Shown: positions 1 through 9,300 of the stretch, one piece after another
How positions within the stretch are numbered: position 1 is the first letter of the stretch
Layout: the number at the start of each line of letters is the position of its first letter
Assembly (NCBI RefSeq): GCF_017591435.1
Contig: NC_059256.1
Coordinates: 12,757,811 to 12,821,810, forward strand
DNA length: 64,000 bases
Source of the DNA: Portunus trituberculatus
Taxonomy: Eukaryota; Arthropoda; Malacostraca; Decapoda; Portunidae
Direction of reading: 5' to 3'
Made by a program: the position numbers and the translations under genes
The notes under the pieces: generated by a model
What the model was told of the DNA's origin: nothing
The model's database searches: none
What the model saw: only the letters and a program-made list of their open reading frames with translations

Positions 1-460
1 GGAGAGAGTGATCTAAAGCCGCTAAAGTGACTGATGCGTTTGCTTTGTTGATGGGATCCCTAGGTAGTAGAGGTCGTGGTTCACTGTCTAATGTTAGGTC
101 CTCTTTTGGGGAAGGTTTTGGGGGCGCGGGTGGTAAGCTGACCAGATGCATATAGTTTCCTCCTGGTGTACATACTGTAAGAAACCAGGCCACACGATCC
201 AGAAATGTAGACACTCAAATTGCAAGGCCTCTCAACGTCAACCTTCTTTTGTGTCCCCTAAACCTAACACATTTGAGAACAAGAAACCAGTGGCCCTAGC
301 TAACCCTGTCAACTCTCCTCTAGAACTTTATGACTCGTACATGTATCAAGGTAAAGTGTCCCTGACTGATGGTAAAGACAAGGCAATAAATGTCAAGGTT
401 CTGCGTGATACAGGGAAGATGTCATCCCTAACATCAAACAGGCTTTCACTGGGGAGGTGA
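1..460 (+). pseudogene. LTR-retrotransposon gag-pol remnant (zinc knuckle plus aspartic-protease start)
   Basis: An open stretch at 146-460 carries a CCHC zinc knuckle (CTYCKKPGHTIQKC), the nucleic-acid-binding motif of Gag nucleocapsids. About 60 residues later comes VLRDTGK, which resembles the LRDTGA catalytic start of retroelement aspartic proteases, with the usual Ala replaced by Lys. The sequence from about 51 to 145 reads as Gly/Arg/Ser-rich Gag in another frame, so a frameshift separates the two parts. The open frame stops at 460, just after the protease motif, and no reverse transcriptase follows. Seen: the two motifs, the frame break and the early stop. Known: this order is typical of Gypsy/BEL-like elements. 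Inferred: a dead fragment whose left part lies outside the window. The exact clade cannot be decided. Confidence 0.65.
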
Positions 461-610
461 TCCTTACAGGTCTCGAATCACAGCTCTCCACAAATTGTCC
501 GTAGTTTCCGAAATCCGTTAATAGGAGGTCTGTTGTTTCGAGGGTCGAGTGTATCGCTGGTGTTCTTATATTAATTTATTTATTCAGTTGTTTATCTGTT
601 TCTATCCAGT

Positions 611-743
611 GAGGAACAAGGAGGAGGAATATGATGTGCGTCGTGGCAGCAACAGCAACACCAGCAGTTTGAAGGAAGAGCAGTGGCAGCAGAGACAGCA
701 AGTTCAAGGAAGGACAGCAGTAGCAGCAGCAGCCACAGCCATG
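611..743 (+). other. 5' UTR exon of the RING/cyclophilin gene, ending in its ATG
   Basis: The sequence preceding 744 is a CAG-rich purine leader ending in ATG at 741-743, followed at once by a consensus donor GTGAGT. A likely acceptor (tctatccag) ends near 610. The leader has no open frame joined to the next exon, so it is best read as 5' untranslated sequence with the start codon as its last three bases. The left boundary is a guess from the acceptor-like sequence. Confidence 0.55.
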
Positions 744-2234
744 GTGAGTGTTGGCCTGACCTGATATCTTGCACATCCAGTATTTCACTCAGCCCTGTGT
801 GTCCCTTGGTCCCATTGGTCTCCTTTGGGTCTGGACAGTCCTTTCATACTGATAGTACATGCTTGCTGTGTCCTGTGACAGCCTGCCTACCCTGTGTATA
901 GTGTGTCCCTCACGCCGCCACCTCTATTGCAGGATGACAACGTTGAGGATTGCCCTGTGTGCTTCACCACCTTTGACGACACCCTCAGGCGGCCACGCAC
1001 TCTGCCGTGTGGCCATTCATTGTGCACGGCATGCATTAATGAACTGAAGGAGCAAGGTGCTGTCATGTGTCCTACATGCAGGGTGGAGCACGCCCTGCCC
1101 GAGGCCGACCAGTTCCCTATAAATTATGCCGTTGAGGGTCTTATCAGGAGGTTGAGAAGACTGGCCACTGTGACGCCTAACCCAGGGAAGCAGTCAACAG
1201 CACCAGCAGCAGTGACACAACCTGCACCAAGGGCCACAGCGGGACTCAGCAGGAAGACACGGTCCCTGCTGCAGGACCAAGAGGCAAAGGTCCTGGCCGC
1301 CATCCGCTCCTGCCAGGAGGAGCAGAGACAGCTGGCAGACTACCGGACAACCTTGGGTAGGTGGGGCGGCCGTCAGCAGCGGCTGGAGAACGAGCTGCAG
1401 ACGCTGGTGGACCAGAGCAAGGGTGCCCGGGAGCTGATAAGCCAAGAGGAGTCCCGCGTGGAGGGCAGGCAGGAGGAGGTGCGGCAGAGAGAGGAGGCAC
1501 TGCACGCTGCACTGCAGGCGCTGCGCACAGCCGCAACACGCCAGGAAGCTTACAATGTGATTGAGGACGCAGACCATCTGGTGGAGGAGGAAGAGGAAGA
1601 GGAGGAGAAGGAGGAGAATAAAAAAAAAGAAGAGGCAGGCTGTGTTTCCTAACGTCCACGTCGTCACCACCATCGCCAGGGTGAGTGCTTTTCTATGTAA
1701 GGGAGAGAAAATTAGCTAACACCAACATATGAAAAATAGGTCCACTTAGTTGCTAGCCCCCTTGCATGTCCATGACGTCCTAAAAGTTAGACAAAAATAT
1801 GGATGTTTCTTGAAATCTCCCTCTTAAATGAAATCAAGTCATAGGAAGTTGGAAATACAGAAGCAGGCAGGATGGAGTCACTGAGTTTACGAGAGAAAGG
1901 TATGAATGATTAAGAGCCTTGAAACTTTGCCATTTGTGGAGTGGTTTAAAGTTAGCTACATGTCACCAGGATGCCCAGGTTCTAGGTGCAGGTGTCATTG
2001 CCTTACACTGAAGATGCGCTTGTGACTGTTACTGTTCAGCGTCATACACACACATACACGCACGCATACACACATCCATACAGGCATTATTAACCCCAGG
2101 GAGTCATTACGTCACTGGAAATCCTAGATATGGACCCTAATATACCCACCACTATAAAATTGCCTGCATCACTAATGGGTAAAAACTGGACGGCACTTCC
2201 CATACTCTTCAAATATGCCTGCAGGCGCTATAGC

Positions 2235-2265
<31 letters not shown>

Positions 2266-3211
2266 CACTTCCTGACTATCTTTCATGTTTCAGGTAGCGG
2301 AGACATCCCGAGATGCCCTGCAGGCCGCCGCTGCTGCTGCCGCCGCCACAGAAACGGCCCTCGAAACAGCAGGCACTGATGCTGCCGCCGCACAAACAGC
2401 CCTGGAAACAGCGGACACTGCTGCTGCTGTCATTGCAGGGGACTCCAGCCTCCCAGCGGACTCTGCCAAGGCCTTCTCCATTGCAGACAAGTTGCCGGCC
2501 CTGATGGAGCCGACCCTGACGGTGAGTGTGTCAGGCTGCTAGTGTCTCTCCTGCTCGGCGCTGCACGGGTCACGACGCTTTCTCTCTCTCTCTCTCTTGG
2601 TTTGGGAACATTGTTGGTAATATATACAGCGTAATGAAGAAAATGAAGGAAGTGTCAAGACATTTTGGGTCGTTACTTAGAGAGCAATCCGATCTAGGGA
2701 CACTTATGGTCCCCTCCACAGAAGGGAACTCCGAGGCTAGATGACGAGGCGCCATTTTGAATTTTAAATGAAAGGATTGTGCGTACGAAGTGCATGCAGT
2801 TTTGTGTGAAGGAGCGTTGTCTTTAGAGGGCAGGCTGTGACTTTCCCCTTGAGTTGTGACAGCGAGATCACAATACCGTTAATGGAGACTTCACAGCACC
2901 CCATGAACTGATCCAGGCAGAAAGTCAGACTAGGAATGGTGCAGAACAGAACTACTGCTATTAGACCTTGCTGGGAGTAAATGATCCTTTTGCTAAGTGT
3001 CTGCTACCGCCTCCATGTATACTGTTACTGCTACTACTGTTACTGTTACTGCTACTGTCACTACCACTATACTCTAGCAGTCTAGCTCCTCTAAAGTGAC
3101 TCCGGGAATTAAGACATGTTGCAGCTTATAGATAGTGTCATTGATTTGATGTGAATACTTGTTTTCTGTTGACCAATGCACTCACTACAAGGACACGTCA
3201 GATTATTGCTG

Positions 3212-3288
<77 letters not shown>

Positions 3289-4103
3289 GCTTCCTCCTCC
3301 TTCCAGGCCAAGGACTTAGCGAGCCTGACGCAGCGTGCCAAGTGTCTGCTGAAGGCCAACCTTGTATATGCCATCCATGACGTGGAAGGACAGAGTCAAT
3401 TCGCGCGAATCAGCCTGGAAGACAGCTGCCTGCACCTCCACTCTGTGCAAGCCGAGGCCCCGCCCCCTCCACCCCACGCTGTCATCCTGCAGGTGAGTTA
3501 GTCCAGGTTAGGTTAGAGTGATGTACTAATAATAACACCACTGCCACTACTGCTACTACTACCACTACTACTTATAATGAGGATAACAACAACGCTGTGT
3601 TCTAGATGGGCGAGGTGGTGCCGGCCGCCCCGCCCTGCAAAGTGTTTCTGGACCTGGAGTGGCCCGGCAGTGCTGCACAGCGGATAGTGGTGAATCTGCC
3701 CAGAGACAACTCCAGGGCCCACCAGTTCATGCTGCTGTGCTCGGGTCAACAGGGAGCCAGTTATGCCAACAGCACGCTGTTTATGGTGGAGGATGAGGGA
3801 CAGCCAGGGGAGTGTGTGGCGGGAGGTGACTATGATGGGAAGGGAGGAGCCGCCCTGCTGCCTGACCTTAACCAGGGTAAGTGCTGGAGGTCAGGCAAGG
3901 CGGGGGCTGTGTGGTGGTGGGCGTCGGAGCCTACCCAGGGTGGTCAGTTCGGCATCACCACCCGGGACTATAGCCCTGATCAAACATGGGATGGTGTGTT
4001 TGGTGAGGTGGTGCGTGGCCTGGAGGTGGTGCAGGAGGCAGCCCATCACCGCCCTATTACTGAGGTGACTGTGGTGCAGTGTGGCGTGCTGCTGTCTTGC
4101 TAG
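741..4103 (+). CDS. RING-finger, coiled-coil and cyclophilin-like domain protein (probable E3 ubiquitin ligase), five coding exons, one frameshift
   Basis: Coding exons are 741-743, 933-1680, 2294-2521, 3307-3492 and 3606-4103, each bounded by AG/GT sites with phase 0 junctions; total about 553 residues. Residues 8-50 form a C3HC4 RING (CPVC, CGHSLCTAC, CPTC), the E2-binding fold of ubiquitin ligases. Residues about 115-235 are Gln/Glu/Arg-rich coiled coil ending in a poly-Glu run. Exon 3 is an Ala/Thr-rich linker, and exon 4 is a further linker of unknown function. Exon 5 is a cyclophilin-like fold (NLPRDNSRAHQF, GGQFGITT, DGVFGEVVRGLEVVQ). The cyclophilin FHRxxPxFMxQGGD block is replaced by LFMVEDEGQPGECVAGGD, so the catalytic Arg, Phe and Gln are missing, and the active-site His near the end also appears lost. 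The domain is probably a binding module. The A9 run at 1620-1628 has one base too many: as written, a stop falls at 1650-1652; with eight A the exon ends in phase 0 and continues into exon 3. This is either a sequencing indel or a real lesion. RING and cyclophilin assignments are firm; the cellular target is unknown. Confidence 0.85.
1744..1904. other. Intron 2 of the RING/cyclophilin gene, left part: nothing recognised
   Basis: Single-copy-looking intron sequence between exon 2 and the SINE. I see no open frame, RNA gene or tandem repeat here. Confidence 0.5.
1905..2265 (+). mobile_element. SINE family C, 5'-truncated copy with poly(A) tail
   Basis: The sequence from about 1905 matches, as reverse complement, the body of the element at 9040-9346. 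Shared blocks include the 'gtggtttaaagttagctac' part, the CCAGGTTCTAGG part and the 'ggaccctaatatacccaccactataaa' region. It ends in a run of 28 A at 2238-2265, which gives the plus orientation. The tRNA-like head present in the other copy is missing. A CA/CG-rich insertion interrupts it near 2045-2080. It lies in intron 2 of the RING gene. Confidence 0.65.
3208..3289 (+). repeat. (CTA)n microsatellite in intron 3 of the RING gene
   Basis: A perfect CTA repeat of about 27 units lies directly upstream of the polypyrimidine tract and acceptor of exon 4 (AG at 3305-3306). The open frames of poly-Thr and poly-Tyr across it are translations of this repeat. Confidence 0.95.
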
Positions 4104-4129
4104 TGATGCACACCACAACACACCACTTT

Positions 4130-4132
4130 CTA

Positions 4133-4207
<75 letters not shown>
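4130..4207 (+). repeat. (TTA)n microsatellite downstream of the RING gene stop
   Basis: A run of TTA units starts 27 bases after the stop codon of the RING gene and probably lies in its 3' UTR. No clear AATAAA is visible before it. Confidence 0.95.
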
Positions 4208-4245
4208 TTTATTTTTATCATCGTCATAATCATTTAGAGGAAGTA

Positions 4246-4250
<5 letters not shown>

Positions 4251-4341
<91 letters not shown>
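4251..4341 (+). repeat. (CA)n microsatellite flanking a SINE
   Basis: A perfect CA run abuts the 5' end of the SINE at 4342-4619; a second and longer CA run follows its 3' end. Confidence 0.95.
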
Positions 4342-4736
<395 letters not shown>

Positions 4737-4775
4737 GTATTAATCATCATCATTCGTTCTTCATAAAAATACCAT

Positions 4776-4777
4776 GT

Positions 4778-4862
<85 letters not shown>
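4776..4862 (+). repeat. (TC)n microsatellite
   Basis: A perfect TC run of about 43 units follows the SINE family A tail after a 42-bp gap. Confidence 0.95.
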
Positions 4863-4864
<2 letters not shown>

Positions 4865-4868
<4 letters not shown>

Positions 4869-5390
4869 TGTGAGACTCCAGCTTTCCCCAGAGACGTCAC
4901 AGGTTCCTATCTTTCCAGCATGACCTCTTCTGAATGGCCAAGTTCTGTCACCTGATTGGCTCGTTCTTTCTACTTCTCATTGGCTGAAATTTGCCCATCT
5001 CAGCTCTTCCATTGGCCATATCTATTCCCTTATTCCTCCTCTTAATCTGGCTACATTCACCAAAATATATTACCTGCTTCCCTTTCTCACTCATTTGGGC
5101 GCTAACTTTCATTCCCACTCAGCATTTGCACTCACGCACCCACTCTCTCACTTGCTTAGCTGTGTCAGACTGTCAACTCAAAATCTAACCACTCACTCAG
5201 AAAATTCGCACACTGACCGCATCACTCAGGCTGTTATCGTCAAGCTGCGCCGTGTATTGAGTGTTGAGTAGCATCGAAATATATATATCAAAGTATCGAC
5301 AGTGTTTATCAATCTTCTACCCAGCGACTCGTGACTCCTCTCCTGTCTTCTTTCTCCAAACCGCAGCTGTCAGATGTCAACAACCAATGG
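4865..5390. other. Intergenic stretch with three ATTGG (inverted CCAAT) boxes
   Basis: No gene is visible. ATTGG occurs at about 4955, 4979 and 5011, each in a TGATTGGCT/CATTGGCT/CATTGGCC context. CCAAT boxes are promoter elements bound by NF-Y and work in either orientation. No TATA box, initiator or exon could be tied to them, so a promoter is only a possibility. Confidence 0.3.
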
Positions 5391-5392
5391 GG

Positions 5393-5560
5393 CCGCCGTG
5401 GTACAGTGGAACCATGCGTGCTTTGGGGTCCAAGGGGTCTCCAAGCGCACGGGTTCGTATCCTGTTCACGGTCCGAGTGTAGGTTGGGCTTCCTCACTAG
5501 GAGGTACCCCAAAAAGTATCACCTTTAGCTTAACTCCCGTGAAAAACCCCACGTGTTATA
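5393..5560 (+). mobile_element. SINE family B, copy 1 (tRNA-derived head)
   Basis: It matches the element at 5998-6175 over the head (GTGGTACAGTGGAACCATGC, then a box-B-like GGGTTCGTATCC) and the body (GTGTAGGTTGGGCTTCCTCAC). The box B carries a T in place of the A of GGTTCGAATCC. It ends in an AT-rich tail with GATAAATAAATGAA. Not a working tRNA. Confidence 0.7.
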
Positions 5561-5997
5561 GATAAATAAATGAAGGGTGAGCATATTACCTAAGTGTCAC
5601 AGCAGAAAGGGGCCAAGGTTCTCGTCAATACAAGTGGTGATGGCAGTGCTCAAGAAATCAATCGGCGTAAGTGGTGGCTGTGATGCTTCTTCCAGACAAG
5701 TACAAGATAACAACATAATCGTTCCCAGAAGAGTACAAACACATTTTCTCCCAATGGCTTCAATGTGTTAAGTCAAGACCGTAGTGGCGGTGACTGGGCT
5801 GGCGAGGACTGCAGGCTCGTGACTGGCAGCGATTATCCTCTCAAAATTAAGTATTACTAAGCTCTCTTACTCTTTTGCCCATTGTCACTAATAACGTCTT
5901 TCGACATGTCCTGTGTTGAAGTTTACGTTATCCGAGTGTTCAAAGGATCTCAAACGTTTGTCTGCACGGAGCTCCACATTAGTGATTCAAATTCTCG
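5561..5997. other. Intergenic stretch, nothing recognised
   Basis: Between the two family B SINEs I see no convincing gene, repeat or RNA. Confidence 0.5.
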
Positions 5998-6175
5998 TGC
6001 CGCCATGGTACAGTGGAACCATGCGTGCTTTGGGGTCCGAGGGGTCTCGCAAGCGCACGGGTTCGAATCCTGTCCACAGTCAGAGTGTAGGTTGGGCTTC
6101 CTCACTCAGAGCAACTGTTTCCTAGCGGGTGGGCTTTGAGATAGAATATACCACAAAAAAGTACCTCCTTTAGGC
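5998..6175 (+). mobile_element. SINE family B, copy 2 (tRNA-derived head)
   Basis: Head with box A-like TGGTACAGTGGAACCATGC and a good box B (GGGTTCGAATCC), then the same body as at 5393. The variable stretch between the boxes differs by several bases from copy 1, so the two copies are not a recent duplication. Confidence 0.7.
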
Positions 6176-6178
6176 CAT

Positions 6179-6375
6179 GAATTCCCCAAAATGGATGACA
6201 AGGTATAAATAGGTCAAACAAAACCTTATTTTCAAATGTTAGAGACACTGTCCGCCTCTCCTTACTGTTCAAATGTTAGTGAAGTTGAAAGGACAGAAAA
6301 GAAATACGAACATGTTTGATTGCTTTTCATTATACATAGTGTTAGGTTTGCTTGACTGGTTACAATTGTTGGCAA
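6179..6375 (-). other. Probable 3' UTR of the secreted Ser/Gly/Tyr-rich gene
   Basis: AT-rich sequence downstream of the stop codon on the minus strand. No canonical AATAAA is seen; the nearest AT-rich word is AATAAGG (minus strand) near 6228. The 3' end is therefore not placed. Confidence 0.3.
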
Positions 6376-9300
6376 TCAGTAGGAACTAGATGCACTGTAG
6401 GAATCACCAGATGAACCGTAGGAGCCACCAGATGAACCATAGGAGTCTTCATCCTGACATAAGAGACAAAAATAAATGTCATTCTTTTAACACGGATTTT
6501 AAAATGTCATCGAAGTTTTTAATGTATTTCTTAGAAGGCATCCTAAATGTCTTGACAGGAGGGTGATCTCCAGACTACACCCTCACAGCTTCTCTATCCT
6601 TCTCTCTGCAACTTCATCTCTAGTTTCCTTTGTGGGTGTTGTGTTGGTGTGTGTGGTCGACGATCGCTGGTGGGTGCAGGTCAATTGGTCCCTAAACGAT
6701 TGGTACTCAGGTCATCTGGTCCACGAGGCAATTGAGACTAGACAGTTGATCACTAAGTCGGTTTTCACACACACACACACACACATACACTTGTCTTTGG
6801 GTATGTAAGCACACTAACTCACTGAGCGGGAATGAACAAAGGTACTCAGTAAGTCTGGGGAAACTGTCATAATTCTCAACTAGTTTGGGGACCAGTTAGT
6901 TGTCTTGGTGATCAGGTGTCTTGAGTCTTAACCCCTTCAGTACTGGAACACATATCTACCATGAGTTCTGGTTGTGAACAGACCATTTTGTTGACATTAG
7001 GAAGGGTCTATGGAGGTCAGAAGATTAATGGCCAAAATCTTCACTACTTTAAGCTTCACATAAGTTTCTGAAACTGTATCAAATCACCAAATAGTCACCA
7101 GAATGAATACGGAAACGCATCATGGTACTGAATGGGTTAACTGACTTGGTGGTCAACTGTCTAGAGCAGTGTTATTCACTAATTTTTGCAAGGGAGCCAC
7201 TTGGGTTCAACACATTCATTGAGAGAGCCGCAGCTAGTGCAAGCTAACATAACTCAACTAAATGAAGTAGTACTGGGCTGCTAGTGCAATATAGTAAATA
7301 AGATCAATTAGACATGGTAATATTAGCCTACTGTAGTACAAGTGCAACAACAAGACGACAAACCGAGTAAAACGAGAGCAAACAACAAAAATATACCGGT
7401 GACGACGGAGCGTCCCAACCACAACACCACCCTCCACCAACTCCAACACACGCCCGGTAGCTCGGTGGTTAGAGCGCTGGCTTCACAAGCCAAAGGACCG
7501 GGGTTCGATTCCCCGGCTGGGTGGAGATATTTGGGTGTGTCTCCTTTCTCTGAGCTCGTTCCGTAGGGTAACGTCTGGCTGTCTCGTCACACACTGCACC
7601 AGATCAAACAGTGAAGCTCTGCCCTCTACCCGCGTGCAGCCCACACAAGCCGCCAACGGTGCGCCGAAACCCTCTGGAAACATTCCCGAAACCACCACAA
7701 CAATAACCAAACAGACCACACCTATATATCTTGTTATTAAGAGCAAACTAAAGACCAAACTTACTTAATGCTGTGACGAGTGGAAGTGTGCTTTTTCGCA
7801 TCTATTCATTTCTTCATTTATTTTTCGAGAGCCGTAAATTGCATACCACTGGTCTAGAGTCTCAATTGACTTGTGGACCAGATAACCTGAGTCTCAATCG
7901 CTGTGGGACCGGATGACTGTAAACCTCACTGTTCTCAATCTGTTAACTGTAGTGTTCCCTGTTCCTCCTCCTATTACTTATCTAACTTTACATCCCGTCC
8001 ACTCCAGCGCTGATGATTACCACCCTTGTAACTTTCCGCAATCTTTCCACAGACGACCAACTCACTAGAAAGTCAAACAGATCCCTCTCTCACATCGCAC
8101 TAAGCATGAATCAGGAACCATGGCTTATGAATGGCTCTCCTTCAGTTCAGTATAGAAATAGATCAAATATAAGTGTTGGTGTCAATACTTACAGAACTGC
8201 TGTCAAATGAAGATGCCTCACTCAGAGCTCTAAGGTTTCTTGCATACTCAGAACTGGAACTGGATTCATAACTCCACTGCTGCCATAGCTTTCAAAACTG
8301 GTATAGCTTCCACTGCTGCTGGAAGACCCATCACTCAGTACCGGGACTGCCTGGGGACACAGATGCAACCAATGTAGTCTTTGCTCGCCAAGATCTGTTA
8401 AATGTATTTGATATTAACCTCTCTAGTGCTATGACGTGTTTCTATATTCATTCTGCTTGCTGTTTGGTGCTTTTCTACAGCTTCAGAAATTCACGTGAGA
8501 GGTTAAAATGGTGCAGACTGTGGCCATTAATCTTCTGCCCTCCATAGATCCTTGCTAATGTCAATAAAATGGTCAAATCGTACACAAATCTCAAGGTAAA
8601 AATGCGTCCCAGTACTGAAGGGGTTAAAATAGTGAAGACTGTGGCCATTAATCTTCTGACCTCCATAGATCCTTGCTAATGTCAATAAAATGGTCAAATC
8701 GTACACAAATCTCAAGGTAAAAATGCGTCCCAGTACTGAAGGGGTTAAAATAGTGACGACTGTGGCCATTAATCTTCTGACCTCCATAGACCCTTGCTAA
8801 TGTCAATAAAATGGTCAAATCGTACACAAATCTCAAGGTAAAAATGCGTCCCAGTACTGTAGGGGTTAAAATAGTGACGACTGTGGCCATTAATCTTCTG
8901 ACCTCCATAGATCCTTGCTAATGTCAATAAAATGGTCAAATCGTACACAAATCTCAAGGTAAAAATGCGTCCTAGTACTGTAGGGGTTAAAGAGTGTTTT
9001 GTTTTATAATTTAACCTGTAGTACTAAGTTTTTTCTTGTTATGCAGTGGCCTATAGCGTCTGTCGGCTTTACTTGAAGAGTACTGTAAGCGTTGTTAATC
9101 TTCCAACCATTAGTGGCGCAGGCAATTTAATTTATAGTGGTGGGCATATTAGGGTCCAGGTGTATCTTTGGTGTAAGGCAATGACACCACCTACCTAGAA
9201 CCTGGGTATCATAGTGACGTGTAGCTAACTTTAAACCACTCGACATGGCAAAGTTTCAAGGCGGCACGTGGTGAGATTCGAACCTACGCATGGACGTTTG

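Noticed and set aside
894..932. Start of the RING protein at ATG 894
   Set aside because: 894-932 contains the polypyrimidine tract and AG of the acceptor at 931-932, so this ATG is intronic; ATG 741 joins in phase.
1194..1673. Minus-strand frames of 137 and 159 codons
   Set aside because: Shadows of the GC-rich RING/coiled-coil exon on the plus strand.
3866..3960. A further intron in the cyclophilin-like exon using the GTAAGT at 3877
   Set aside because: Reading through keeps the frame and gives the expected cyclophilin order up to GGQFGITT; no matching acceptor gives a better alignment.
7452..7523. Functional tRNA-Val(CAC) gene
   Set aside because: The cloverleaf is good, but the acceptor stem relies on wobble pairs and a SINE body follows; it is nested in a hAT element. 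A tRNAscan-SE score and absence of other body-bearing copies would be needed to revive the call.
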